The position numbers and the translations under genes are program-made. A DNA stretch of 48,212 nucleotides from a virus. The stretch covers positions 1-48,212 of IMG/VR virus record IMGVR_UViG_3300045136_000119; one strand, given 5' to 3'. The notes beneath the pieces were generated by a model. It worked only from the letters and a program-made list of their open reading frames with translations. It was not told the DNA's origin and made no database searches. Within the stretch, counting starts at the first letter, position 1. Every line of letters starts with the position of its first letter. Positions 33,702 to 42,315 of the stretch are shown here, piece after piece.

Positions 33702-33943
33702 TCTTGTTTAACAACCTTTCTATAATTACGTAAAATAATATCAACATCTTGGCAATTATATGATTCTCCATTTTTATAGTTAATAACTTTTATACAAGAA
33801 TTATCACTACTTTTAATAACAACTTCTGGTAGTGAATAATATTCTTTTATTATATTATTTATTTCAATACCACTTATTGTCAAAATACATATTAATAATG
33901 CAACAAATGCTAATTGTTTAGTTGAAACAATATGATATGACAT
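33698..33943 (-). CDS. Small membrane protein
   Basis: 81 residues, GGAGG before the ATG. Residues 8-27 are a single hydrophobic helix (KQLAFVALLICILTISGIEI); residues 38-81 are a small soluble part with two Cys (S-C-I-K-V-I-N-Y-K-N-G-E-S-Y-N-C) that may form a disulfide outside the cytoplasm. Small inner-membrane proteins of this sort are common in T4-like phages with unknown roles. It overlaps the next gene by 4 bases and is the first intact gene after a 424-base gap. Confidence 0.5.
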   Translation of the reverse strand: MSYHIVSTKQLAFVALLICILTISGIEINNIIKEYYSLPEVVIKSSDNSCIKVINYKNGESYNCQDVDIILRNYRKVVKQE

Positions 33944-34367
33944 TTTTAATCCTCCATTAATAAATATTTTTCTTCAACATTCATATTAAAAATTGTATAC
34001 AATTCAGATTGTTTTATCCATTTTGACCAAGTTAAATCTTTATCTATATAGATTTTATTTCACAACAAATACAAAATTTGGATACATTTTAAAATAAATT
34101 TTCCATATAAATTTGTATAAACTATATAAACATATACAAAACTTATAAAAAATACCAACCAAACTAGTTGATGATTGAAAAATTTTAAAAATCGATTAAT
34201 CTGGAATTTGAACTCTATATTTTAATTTCGAGTTTTAAACCCAAGAATGCAATTTCTCCCATGTTTTCACCAAAGGTATCTCGGTTTCCTTCTATGGTCT
34301 ACAAGTTAAACGTACAAACGTACTTTAGTTCTATCATAAACATACGTATTTAAAATATTTAATTTCA
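33944..34367. other. 424-base gap without an intact gene
   Basis: It holds a 14-base perfect palindrome (AATTGTATACAATT, 33991-34004), the gene remnant ending at 33946, a hydrophobic open frame without a start, and a less AT-rich part at about 34200-34345 with a twice-repeated AAACGTAC near 34308-34323. That last part, read on the - strand, gives a short protein-like tail (E-T-E-I-P-L-V-K-T-W-E-K-L-H-S-W-V). I find no tRNA and no clear terminator. It may be a place where genes were lost or an unknown RNA is made. Confidence 0.4.
33946..34059 (-). pseudogene. Possible 3' remnant of a lost gene
   Basis: A 37-codon frame without a start codon reads D-K-D-L-T-W-S-K-W-I-K-Q-S-E-L-Y-T-I-F-N-M, ending L-L-M-E-D at a stop just before the next gene. 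Its amino-acid composition is protein-like (two Trp, charged pairs), and its end contains the ribosome site for the gene at 33943. It looks like the tail of a gene whose front has been lost; chance cannot be excluded at this length. Confidence 0.35.
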
Positions 34368-34982
34368 TTATTTTTCTAACGCATAATTTATTAATAAACG
34401 AATACTTTTTGCTAATTCAATTGTGTATTCAACATCTTGTAATGGATCGTGTTCATTTCTATTTTCTAATCCTATTAATTTAAATAAATCATTTGATTTA
34501 AATTTGTTAAATGCTATCAATCCGGCAGAAGAAGTATCTAATTTAACATGATGAATTTTAAACATTATATCATATGGTTCTAATAATTGTTTCGTAAATG
34601 CTATATCAAAATCAACATTGTGCCCCAAAATTAAAACTTTTGGTGTTATGCCAAAATACGTTAATACAAAATTTCCTAAATCTATTGCTGCTTCTTCTTG
34701 TGTTTTGCCATTTTTATCAAGAAATTCGCGTGTTAAACCATGAATTTTTTCTGCATCATTTGACCATTTATATTTTTTATTATCAAATTTAATATATCGT
34801 TTCATTTTATCAACAATTGAAAAATCATCAGTATTGAAAACTGCTGCACCAAATGCAATACCTTGATAATCAATACTAGAATCTCCATCAAAATTAGATC
34901 CACTTGTTTCCCAATCAATACATAATCCATATTTTGGGATAAATCCAGATTTTGTATAAACGGTTCCAAATAAATTAGACAT
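34368..34982 (-). CDS. DEDDh 3'-5' exonuclease (DnaQ/RNase T/DexA-like)
   Basis: 204 residues. The DEDDh residues are visible: C-I-D-W-E-T-S-G (Asp, Glu), G-H-N-V-D-F-D-I-A-F (Asp of ExoII), and N-E-H-D-P-L-Q-D-V-E (His and Asp of ExoIII). K-I-H-G-L-T is also typical. It removes nucleotides from 3' ends of DNA or RNA. The size is close to T4 DexA (227) and to RNase T. It is a free-standing enzyme, not part of a polymerase. It lies after the large gap, 48 bases from the kinase gene. Confidence 0.8.
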   Translation of the reverse strand: MSNLFGTVYTKSGFIPKYGLCIDWETSGSNFDGDSSIDYQGIAFGAAVFNTDDFSIVDKMKRYIKFDNKKYKWSNDAEKIHGLTREFLDKNGKTQEEAAIDLGNFVLTYFGITPKVLILGHNVDFDIAFTKQLLEPYDIMFKIHHVKLDTSSAGLIAFNKFKSNDLFKLIGLENRNEHDPLQDVEYTIELAKSIRLLINYALEK

Positions 34983-35030
34983 AATTTATTATTTTATAAA
35001 AATTTGGTTAAACTTGTATTATAATCAAAG

Positions 35031-35678
35031 TTATATTACTTTTGAATTAAGTAATTCATTAATATAATTTATACAAATTTGTACACGTTCATTTAAAGTA
35101 TCAGATTTTAAATGCAATATTGGTAAATTAAAACATAACTTATTTGATGTTAATTTATCAATTATAAAATTATGAATATTATCACGTGAAGCTAAATCTG
35201 CCCTATTTGGATCTTTTTCAAATTCAATATTATCTAATGGATAAACAAGAATTAAACCACTATATAAAGACATCATTTCACAACATCTTTCAAAATAATT
35301 TTTATACCAAGAATGTAAATCTAAAATATCAGCTTCTGAAATATTTTTATTTAAACATAAACGGGTAACCCATTCTTTTGCATATGCTGCAATATCTAAA
35401 TATGAACGTTCAGTTATAGAAATAGATTTATTAGATGACAATAAAATATTGTAATCTGATTTACGTTTTTCTTTTAAAATCAATTCTTGAAATTGTTTCA
35501 TTTTTGGGATAGTTTCATAAGCTTCATCTAATTTTGAATATCCTAATTTTTCTTGACATGTTCTAGACACTTTAAAAGTATCTTCATATATAAAATTTGA
35601 ATACATATCTGATAGTTTTTTTATAGTGCTTGATTTACCAGTACCATGAGTACCGCAGAATGCTATAAGTTTTGTCAT
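35031..35678 (-). CDS. P-loop kinase-like ATPase (AAA_28 type)
   Basis: 215 residues. The Walker A loop F-C-G-T-H-G-T-G-K-S-S-T is at residues 7-18. An E-R-S-Y-L-D-I-A-A-Y-A segment near 90 and a lid helix follow, with the pattern of small NadR/deoxynucleoside-kinase-like phage ATPases. It probably phosphorylates a small molecule such as a nucleoside or a cofactor precursor; the sequence does not say which. It has a weak TATAAT-like box upstream (35713-35718, - strand), so it may be an early gene. Confidence 0.6.
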   Translation of the reverse strand: MTKLIAFCGTHGTGKSSTIKKLSDMYSNFIYEDTFKVSRTCQEKLGYSKLDEAYETIPKMKQFQELILKEKRKSDYNILLSSNKSISITERSYLDIAAYAKEWVTRLCLNKNISEADILDLHSWYKNYFERCCEMMSLYSGLILVYPLDNIEFEKDPNRADLASRDNIHNFIIDKLTSNKLCFNLPILHLKSDTLNERVQICINYINELLNSKVI

Positions 35679-35712
35679 ATGTTTTTAGTATAAAATATTT
35701 CTATTGTTTGCT

Positions 35713-35718
35713 ATTATA
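35713..35718 (-). promoter_or_regulatory. Possible host-type -10 box
   Basis: TATAAT on the - strand, 35 bases before the kinase start at 35678, in a 68-base intergenic gap. No clear -35 box is seen. AT-rich DNA gives many such matches, so confidence is low. Confidence 0.25.
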
Positions 35719-35746
35719 ATACATTCTAATGATTAAGTACATTGTT

Positions 35747-36515
35747 TTAAATATTTATTTCAAAAAAATTATAATAAGATTCATATACTCGATAAATAGC
35801 ATCAATATTTTTAAAATATTGTTCGGGTTTTTTTGTAAATCGTTCACTATTAGTACTAAATTTTTTATCAACGTTAAATTTAAATCTTAAATATTCATCT
35901 GGGTTATTTTCAAAATCTTCGAAATATATAATCGGGACTTCTTTAAACATTATATTTTTATATCTAAATGCTTTAACCATAAAAAATAAATCTTTTTTAA
36001 GTGTGTTAATATTAATTGTTATTTTATTAGATTTTAAATTTTCTTGTATATTTTTGGATATATCTGGTGATGTTACTTGCCAAATCTTTAAATGATCACA
36101 TATATATCTTGATAATAATGCTGATAATTTATTTTTTCGTTCTAATCGAATTAATTGAATATTGTCTGCTTTTAATTTTGTAGTTAATTCAGAATATTCA
36201 TTTATATATATCAAAAACTTTAAATACTCCATATATGTTATTTAATGCTAATTTATTTAATATATCTATTCTATTATTAAATTCTATTTTTGGATTTAAA
36301 TTACGTATAATATCTAAAAAATTATGCTTGATATCTAAAATTTCTAAATTATTTTTATTTAATTTAAATATATGAGTGTTATGCAAGTTTAACATTTCAT
36401 AAAAGTTTTGTTTATTAAATGCATAACATAAAAATTCTTGAAGAATTGTAGATCCAGTTCTTGGATAACTTAATATACCAATATGTTTATTTGGTTCAAT
36501 TATTATAGTATTCAT
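35747..36515 (-). pseudogene. Sulfotransferase-like gene split by a frameshift
   Basis: Two frames on the same strand together make one protein. The first (start 36515, stop about 36198) has G-I-L-S-Y-P-R-T-G-S-T-I-L-Q, the PAPS 5'-phosphosulfate loop of sulfotransferases. The second (start of frame 36232, stop 35747) carries I-Q-L-I-R-L-E-R-K-N-K-L-S-A-L-L-S-R, the 3'-phosphate loop. The two overlap at 36198-36232. Removing one T from the T5 run in the overlap joins them smoothly (V-F-K-V-L-I-Y-I-N-E-Y). So it is a one-base insertion, a sequencing error or a +1 frameshift. Full product about 255 residues, transferring sulfate to a sugar or protein. Confidence 0.7.
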
Positions 36516-37191
36516 AGAACTGTTTCTTTAACCAATCAAAATTATTAATTAACATCAATTTTTCTTTTTCATTTTTATTTTCTAATCCATATTTTTTACC
36601 GGCATTTGCACCATCTATAACAAATTGGCCAAATTTTTTATCATTACCAACTGTACACCAAATATTTAATCTATGTTCTGTTTCATGATCTATTTGTCCA
36701 TTTATAGATTTACTTGCTAATTTAACACATTCTCTAAATGCACCTCGCCAAGCGTGAAATGGGCTAGAATTAAAATTTGTAATACTTGCTATATCATTAT
36801 GAATATAAAGACCATCTGAAATATTACTAGTAACATCTATTAATGTTTTATTATTATTTTGTATTTTAAAAAAATTTTTAGATAATATCTTTACACCACC
36901 ATAACCATAATCTAAATCATTTACTGGATTTTTACTTCTCCAAACATGTGTTAAATTACGTATACCAACAGGTGGTTTATATGAAAAATCAAAATTTGGT
37001 AATATTTCTGCATCACCATCTATAACATAAAATAATTGTGTGTTTGATATTTCAGCAGCTTTTTTATGAGCATTAAATATTCCATTTATTCCATGCACAC
37101 GCTTTGCATTTTGAAAAACAGAAACAAGTTTATTCCAATTTTCATCTGCATTTGGTTCATCATATGAAATAAAAATAACATCCATCATCAT
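36496..37191 (-). CDS. Glycosyltransferase-like protein A
   Basis: 231 residues; three ATG codons in a row at the start. D58-x-D60 in Y-V-I-D-G-D-A-E is the D-x-D metal site of GT-A glycosyltransferases; A-K-R-V-H-G-x-x-G and A-H-K-x-A-A precede it. It is the shorter paralogue of the gene at 38579 (both share F-I-S-Y-D-E-P at the start). The end P-F-H-A-W-R-G-A-F-R-E-C-V-K is common to both. It lies between the sulfotransferase and the radical SAM gene with overlaps. The donor and acceptor sugars are unknown. Confidence 0.6.
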   Translation of the reverse strand: MMMDVIFISYDEPNADENWNKLVSVFQNAKRVHGINGIFNAHKKAAEISNTQLFYVIDGDAEILPNFDFSYKPPVGIRNLTHVWRSKNPVNDLDYGYGGVKILSKNFFKIQNNNKTLIDVTSNISDGLYIHNDIASITNFNSSPFHAWRGAFRECVKLASKSINGQIDHETEHRLNIWCTVGNDKKFGQFVIDGANAGKKYGLENKNEKEKLMLINNFDWLKKQFYEYYNN

Positions 37192-38579
37192 AGTGTAATA
37201 TCTCTACATTCATAAAAATAATTTTCTAATTCTGGAAATGTTTCAACGAAATTTGTTTTTCTTCTTTTATCAGCTTCTGTATAATATAAATAAAAATCTT
37301 TCATTAATGTTTTTTCTGGTTCTTTAGAATTCATATATGCACACAATCTATCTATTTGATCTATTTCTTCTAAATAAAACATACCAATTTTTTTATTATC
37401 TGAATTAGATCTAACAAAATCTTTCCATTCTTCTGTGTATTTCTTTTTTAATTCATTTGGCAATTGTGTAACAGATATAAATGGTGGATGTCTTAAATAT
37501 GGTATATTAATGCTTACTCTATTATAAGCATTTGTTATGTTATGTTTTTGTCTTAATTTTAATATAAATTCTAAAAATTTTTTAAAACTTGGTGATCCTA
37601 ATAAATTAGCTGTTACCATAAAATTAATTCTTGCTCTTTTATCTGTCATTTCTAAATATGTTTCTATATTTTTACAAAATAACGTCCAATCCATACCATA
37701 TCTTATATATTCACATTGTTTTTCTATTGATTCAGCGCTAGTAAATAACATAAATGCTTTTACCTTATTATTTTTAATAATATCATTTGAGTATGATATT
37801 AATTTAAGAACTAAATCATGTGGAATTCCCATATTACTATTAATAGCAAATGTTAATTCTTTTCTTGGATTGTCTTTGATATAATCTAATATTTTCCATG
37901 TATTTTCTGATAATAATGGTTCTCCACCAGTTATTCTAAATGTATGTAAATCATTGTATAAAGTTGGCCACCATTTCCAAAATGCTTCAATATATGGATT
38001 ATATTCCTTATGATGAATTGGAAATCTTCCAATTCTTTTTAGATAATCTAAATTATGTAATTCATATTCTGATAATTTGTATGGCCCATGATGTTGTATT
38101 TCTTCCATCCATCTAGATGAAATATCTGGCATACAATATGTGCATTTAAAATTACATATATTTTCAAACGCTATTTCCATATATGTTGGATTAATGTTTT
38201 CACCCAATTTAGAATCTAAAACTTTATAAAAATATGGAGCAGCCCAACTACTAGAACTTTTATATATTCTATCACTTATTGTTTTTTCTGGAAGATTTTC
38301 AATATTCCAACAATATTGACATTCTTTAGTTTGAATACCTTCCAACATTTCTTTTCTAGCAAAAATTTTTATTGGCGTATTATGTAGTGAATTAGGGTTA
38401 TTTAATAAATCATTTTCATCTATTTTATGCGAAGTTGGATGATGACACGAATGTGTTGTTCCATTATATAAATTAGTAGTAACTTGTAACCATTTCGCTA
38501 AACAAAATGTTGGTGACACAGAATCTAATTTTTCTTTAAATTTTTTAACTTTGTCTAGGTGTTCTTTATTTGATAACAT
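37188..38579 (-). CDS. Radical SAM enzyme with extra Cys clusters (twitch/SPASM type)
   Basis: 463 residues. C142-x3-C146-x2-C149 in C-N-F-K-C-T-Y-C is the site of the radical SAM iron-sulfur cluster. Before it lie further Cys (C26, C45, and C87-x2-C90 in E-C-Q-Y-C-W), and R-I-T-G-G-E-P near 220 is the SAM-binding G-G-E. The extra cysteines at both ends suggest a second cluster as in twitch/SPASM enzymes, which often modify peptides. It overlaps both glycosyltransferase genes by 1-4 bases, so the three products are made together. The substrate is not known. Confidence 0.8.
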   Translation of the reverse strand: MLSNKEHLDKVKKFKEKLDSVSPTFCLAKWLQVTTNLYNGTTHSCHHPTSHKIDENDLLNNPNSLHNTPIKIFARKEMLEGIQTKECQYCWNIENLPEKTISDRIYKSSSSWAAPYFYKVLDSKLGENINPTYMEIAFENICNFKCTYCMPDISSRWMEEIQHHGPYKLSEYELHNLDYLKRIGRFPIHHKEYNPYIEAFWKWWPTLYNDLHTFRITGGEPLLSENTWKILDYIKDNPRKELTFAINSNMGIPHDLVLKLISYSNDIIKNNKVKAFMLFTSAESIEKQCEYIRYGMDWTLFCKNIETYLEMTDKRARINFMVTANLLGSPSFKKFLEFILKLRQKHNITNAYNRVSINIPYLRHPPFISVTQLPNELKKKYTEEWKDFVRSNSDNKKIGMFYLEEIDQIDRLCAYMNSKEPEKTLMKDFYLYYTEADKRRKTNFVETFPELENYFYECRDITL

Positions 38580-39550
38580 TATTTTACTCCATTATCGGCC
38601 TCAAATTCTGTTGTTAATATTCCGGTGCGTCTTGGATTTTCATAAACGTATTTAAAAAATTTACTTTGGTTTTCATCTAATAATGCAATATCTAATCCAG
38701 TGTGTTTTTGTATATTTTCACCTATTTTAATAATTTCTTTTATTAATAAATCTTTTGACCATGAATATTTAGTATATTTACAATAATAATCTTTTCCAAT
38801 AAATTTATCTTTAATTTCATTATTCCAAAAATCTTTAAACCAATCATAATTACTTATTGAGCTTATATCCCAATCTGTCAAATTGGCCATATATAAACCA
38901 AGCCTTGAACCATATATAGACCATAAACCATTTTCAACATCTGCACCAACAGACATCCAAATTATTAACCTTTTAAGATTTTTTTCATGTATCGTTGTTT
39001 TAATGAGATTTGGTGGTATTTTTTTACCCCTATCAAGGGACATTTTTACACCTTCTCTCATACCCGCTCTAAATGCTTGAAATGGTGAACCATTTGGATA
39101 TGTTGTTGAATATATATTATTTAATTGGATATATTTTTTATCCCAACAAAAATCAACAGTTTCTTCATCTCGTTCTGCATTTTCGTGTGTTTTCATATTT
39201 AAAACGAAATCTTTTGTCCAAAGTTTTAAACCACCATTTCCATAAACTAAACCATTAATAAAATTTTTACCAGCCCACGAAAAAACACAGTCATTATATA
39301 TTTCTGGAATATTTATTTTATTTTCTAAAAATTTTTCATCTATTAAATTATCACCATCTACTGTAATAAATCTATCTGTTTCAGATTGATTTGCACATGC
39401 TTTATGAGCATTATCAAAACCTTTTACACCATGAACACGTTTAGCCCATGGTGCAAAATTTAAAAGATTTGCCCAAAATTCTTCACATCTTGGTTCATCA
39501 TATGATATGAAAAAAATATCAAATTCTGTCATATTATATTCTTTACTCAT
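38579..39550 (-). CDS. Glycosyltransferase-like protein B (paralogue of A)
   Basis: 323 residues. F-I-S-Y-D-E-P near 14-20, A-K-R-V-H-G-V-K-G, then V-D-G-D-N (D65-x-D67), and further on N-G-S-P-F-Q-A-F-R-A-G-M-R-E-G-V-K, all matching gene A at 36496. The extra 90 residues at the end are helical. So two related transferases flank the radical SAM gene. The start M-S-K-E-Y-N-M-T-E-F has a second ATG at residue 7 that is also possible. It overlaps the next gene upstream by 8 bases. Confidence 0.6.
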   Translation of the reverse strand: MSKEYNMTEFDIFFISYDEPRCEEFWANLLNFAPWAKRVHGVKGFDNAHKACANQSETDRFITVDGDNLIDEKFLENKINIPEIYNDCVFSWAGKNFINGLVYGNGGLKLWTKDFVLNMKTHENAERDEETVDFCWDKKYIQLNNIYSTTYPNGSPFQAFRAGMREGVKMSLDRGKKIPPNLIKTTIHEKNLKRLIIWMSVGADVENGLWSIYGSRLGLYMANLTDWDISSISNYDWFKDFWNNEIKDKFIGKDYYCKYTKYSWSKDLLIKEIIKIGENIQKHTGLDIALLDENQSKFFKYVYENPRRTGILTTEFEADNGVK

Positions 39551-40106
39551 TTAAAAACTCCATATAATAATTATTAAATATTCTTTTTGTAAATATTGAA
39601 TATTGATCACGTATATAATCTATATTAAATGTATTATCATTTAATTTATCTAAATAAATAATACGTAATAAATTAGACGGATCATTTTTACCAGTTATAT
39701 AAAAGCATATAGGTTCTTTAATTAAATCTTTTATTTCATTAGAAATAAAAATTTTAATTTTTTTTGATTTTTTATAAAATATTAATTTTATATCAACAGA
39801 ACTAAATTTTTTATTTACATTATTTTCAATTATTTCTACTAAAGGTAATGTGTCTATTAAATTGATCGCTTTTTCAACTTTTTTAATAGCCATTTCTTTT
39901 TCTAATAATGAATATTTATTATCATATGATTTAAAAACAATCAATGATTTATATGATTTTTTACCTATTAAAATATCATTGGCTAATGATTCATCAATTT
40001 CAAAACACACAGTATATTTAGTATCTGTATCTCTTGATTTTTTTACAGGAGATATTCTTAAAATTTTATTGATTTTAGTATCATAAAAACAATAATATTT
40101 AGACAC
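39543..40106 (-). CDS. Unknown protein inside the glycosyltransferase island
   Basis: 187 residues from a GTG start with GGAG nearby. Lys/Asn/Ile-rich; strands at the start (Y-Y-C-F-Y-D-T-K-I-N-K-I-L-R-I-S-P-V) and in the middle (V-D-I-K-L-I-F-Y-K-K-S-K-K-I-K-I-F-I-S). No P-loop, no D-x-D, no Cys motif. It overlaps both neighbours, so it must belong to the same transcript. It might be an adapter or a substrate of the modifying enzymes, but that is a guess. Confidence 0.4.
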   Translation of the reverse strand: MSKYYCFYDTKINKILRISPVKKSRDTDTKYTVCFEIDESLANDILIGKKSYKSLIVFKSYDNKYSLLEKEMAIKKVEKAINLIDTLPLVEIIENNVNKKFSSVDIKLIFYKKSKKIKIFISNEIKDLIKEPICFYITGKNDPSNLLRIIYLDKLNDNTFNIDYIRDQYSIFTKRIFNNYYMEFLNE

Positions 40107-40956
40107 CTAATTTTTTCTCCATATAATAAATTTTTTCGTCTGTTAAAAAATTCTTTACATAATAATGTAAAGGATATATTTGTAAATAGTTTCCTATTTT
40201 GCATATACATTCTGGCGTAAAATATACTGGTATCATTTTTGTCCAGTCTTCATTTGAATAAATATCATCTGGCCAATTTTGCATTTTTGTTTTCATATGC
40301 ACGAAAGTTGGCATCAAAATATTTCTATTATGATTTAATTCTTCAAATTCTAATATTTTAGCAGCTATAGCAAAAACAACATCTGTACTAACATAATGTG
40401 GTCTATGAATTGGTTCTAAAAATTCTTCAAAAAATTTCTGCCAATTATTAAATATCAATTCTGATAATTTAAAAAATTCAAAAACTTTATCTGTTTTCTT
40501 AAAATAAAAAAATGCAGAATATACATTAGGTAAATTATTTTCAACAAAAACTTTTCTATAATATGTTGATGTAGCTTTTTCGTTTCTATATGTTAAAACG
40601 TCCGTTGTGAATACAGCTTCATTTCCTTCTAATATAGACCACCAATTAGTTATGTCTGTAAAGAAAAGCATATCTGCATCTAATTTTATTGTTTCATCAT
40701 ATGGAGACATATAAATGGATTTCCATTCATTTTCGAGTTTCCATTTTGATTTTTTTGCATCATCTTTCCATGGTATTTCGACTATTTCATCGAATACCAT
40801 TTTATATTTTGATGGTATTTTTTTGATTTCTTGTTTTGTTACACCTATTGATAAATTTGAATATTTTTTTTGACTTAATTTTAATGACAATGCAAGACCA
40901 TATGCCATTCGTTGGTATTGCTTTCCTTGAGCAATAGTAAAAAATCCCTTACTCAT
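40099..40956 (-). CDS. Glycosyltransferase-like protein C (GT-A fold, GT8-like)
   Basis: 285 residues. S-P-Y-D-E-T-I-K-L-D-A-D-M-L-F with D93-x-D95 is the metal/sugar-nucleotide site of GT8-type enzymes; Y-S-A-F-F-Y-F-K-K-T and a late His region (F-V-H-M-K-T-K-M) agree. It is a distant paralogue of the gene at 40949 (same S-P-Y-D-E-T frame). It overlaps that gene by 8 bases. A retaining sugar transfer is expected for GT8; the acceptor is unknown. Confidence 0.6.
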   Translation of the reverse strand: MSKGFFTIAQGKQYQRMAYGLALSLKLSQKKYSNLSIGVTKQEIKKIPSKYKMVFDEIVEIPWKDDAKKSKWKLENEWKSIYMSPYDETIKLDADMLFFTDITNWWSILEGNEAVFTTDVLTYRNEKATSTYYRKVFVENNLPNVYSAFFYFKKTDKVFEFFKLSELIFNNWQKFFEEFLEPIHRPHYVSTDVVFAIAAKILEFEELNHNRNILMPTFVHMKTKMQNWPDDIYSNEDWTKMIPVYFTPECICKIGNYLQIYPLHYYVKNFLTDEKIYYMEKKLGV

Positions 40957-41845
40957 TTATAACTCTCATTATATTATCAAAATTATTTAATATAGACAGT
41001 TTATTCATACAATGAATGTTTATTCCTTTTATTGTAGATGCGTAAAATTTCCATTTTTCTTTCATATCATTAACAAATACACATATTTCATTTTTATTTT
41101 TAAATTTATATAATTGATCTTGATCAGTTAATGTTAATAATGGCCCACCAGGTAATGGTTTAATTTCATCATTTTCTAGAAAACCATTTAATACATGTAA
41201 TGCTATAGAAAATGCATAATCATTTCTAAATAAACTACCAGGAAAGTCATAAACTAATTTATAAAATTCCCAATGATTTTTAATATGTTCAACAAAATCA
41301 AATAAAAGTTTAACCCTTGGCGTTTTCTTGAAATAAATGGCAGTTGCCCAAAACATTTTAATTCCATATGGATTTAATCTAAATTCTGGGCCAGTAAGTT
41401 TTTCATAATGTAAATTTATTGCATCTGAATTTATTAAAATATCCTCTTCACAACCCCATATTGTATTCAAAACATCATTTAAAACAAAATAATCAACATC
41501 TAACAAAAGTGTTTCATCATATGGTGATAATTTATATATTTCAGATCTGGATTTATTTTTAAATTCTGCATTTATTGAGTGATATTGTGTATCTCTATAT
41601 ACTCGAATATTTTTATTATTTAAAATTGAATCATCATTAAATATGATAATATTATCAAAAATTGATTCAAATTGTTTTTGATTATTTTTAAAATAATCCC
41701 ATCCAATACTGTAATCATCAGTAATTATTGATATGGGAATCCCATGCATATTTTTATTAACAAGACTTCCAGCAAGATGTACTAATTTTAAGTAATCAAT
41801 ACGATCATTATTGATAGCAAAAAAAACTATTCCACGTTTTGACAT
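40949..41845 (-). CDS. Glycosyltransferase-like protein D (GT-A fold)
   Basis: 298 residues. F-F-A-I-N-N-D-R at the start, then L-S-P-Y-D-E-T-L-L-L-D-V-D-Y-F with D116-x-D118. F-W-A-T-A-I-Y-F-K-K-T-P-R follows, like the Y-F-K-K-T of gene C. The C-terminus has a possible late His in I-N-I-H-C-M-N. It opens the modification island; only 6 bases separate it from the conserved small gene upstream, which may belong to the same transcript. Confidence 0.6.
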   Translation of the reverse strand: MSKRGIVFFAINNDRIDYLKLVHLAGSLVNKNMHGIPISIITDDYSIGWDYFKNNQKQFESIFDNIIIFNDDSILNNKNIRVYRDTQYHSINAEFKNKSRSEIYKLSPYDETLLLDVDYFVLNDVLNTIWGCEEDILINSDAINLHYEKLTGPEFRLNPYGIKMFWATAIYFKKTPRVKLLFDFVEHIKNHWEFYKLVYDFPGSLFRNDYAFSIALHVLNGFLENDEIKPLPGGPLLTLTDQDQLYKFKNKNEICVFVNDMKEKWKFYASTIKGINIHCMNKLSILNNFDNIMRVINE

Positions 41846-41851
41846 ATATTA

Positions 41852-42226
41852 TCACCAAGTAACAACTTTTGATGTAGTTCTAGCTGATTTTAATCTATTA
41901 TATTCTTTTAAATGTTCATCCATTCCAGCATTATATAATTCTACTAATTCTTCTAAAAAGTTTTTTAGATTATCTATTTTTATTGGGTTATCGTTATTAT
42001 CTAATAACACTGCTTCTTGTTTGTTTAAATTTAATAATGCTGAAACAAATGAAATTAAATCTCTATCGGCAGTAAATATACCACCATTAATTGAAAATGT
42101 TAAATCACTTTTAAGTTTTAATTTAGATGCATTTTTTTGTAATTGTAAAGTTACTCTATAGTTAGATGCTTCTAATGCAGCAGCTAATCTTTCATCTATA
42201 GCATTCATTGTAGTAGTATCTGACAT
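41852..42226 (-). CDS. Conserved-type small phage protein
   Basis: 124 residues, AGGAT before the ATG. It is helical at both ends (I-D-E-R-L-A-A-A-L-E-A-S-N-Y-R-V-T-L near 10-30, L-K-N-F-L-E-E-L-V-E-L-Y-N near 85-97) with a strand region F-S-I-N-G-G-I-F-T-A-D-R-D-L-I-S-F between. I recall similar proteins in marine T4-like phages near tail and fibre genes, without a function. It follows a strong terminator, so it starts its own transcript. Confidence 0.5.
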   Translation of the reverse strand: MSDTTTMNAIDERLAAALEASNYRVTLQLQKNASKLKLKSDLTFSINGGIFTADRDLISFVSALLNLNKQEAVLLDNNDNPIKIDNLKNFLEELVELYNAGMDEHLKEYNRLKSARTTSKVVTW

Positions 42227-42255
42227 ATTATTATCCTTTATAAAATATAAAAATA

Positions 42256-42288
42256 TTTATGGCTAAGATTTTCATTCTTAGCCATAAA
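42256..42288 (-). terminator. Intrinsic terminator after the fibre gene
   Basis: Perfect 13-base inverted repeat (TTTATGGCTAAGA / TCTTAGCCATAAA) with a 7-base loop, followed on the - strand by a T-rich tail. It ends transcripts of the fibre gene at 42316, and lies 30 bases before the next start codon. Confidence 0.8.
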
Positions 42289-42315
42289 ATTCTAAAAATT
42301 TATTTTTAATATTTT

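Noticed and set aside
34060-34215. Hydrophobic open frame on the - strand
   Set aside because: No start codon or ribosome site, and AT-rich DNA often gives hydrophobic frames by chance.
34200-34300. tRNA-like GTTCAAAT on the - strand
   Set aside because: The loop resembles a T-loop, but the bases on either side do not form a stem and no D-arm or acceptor stem can be drawn.
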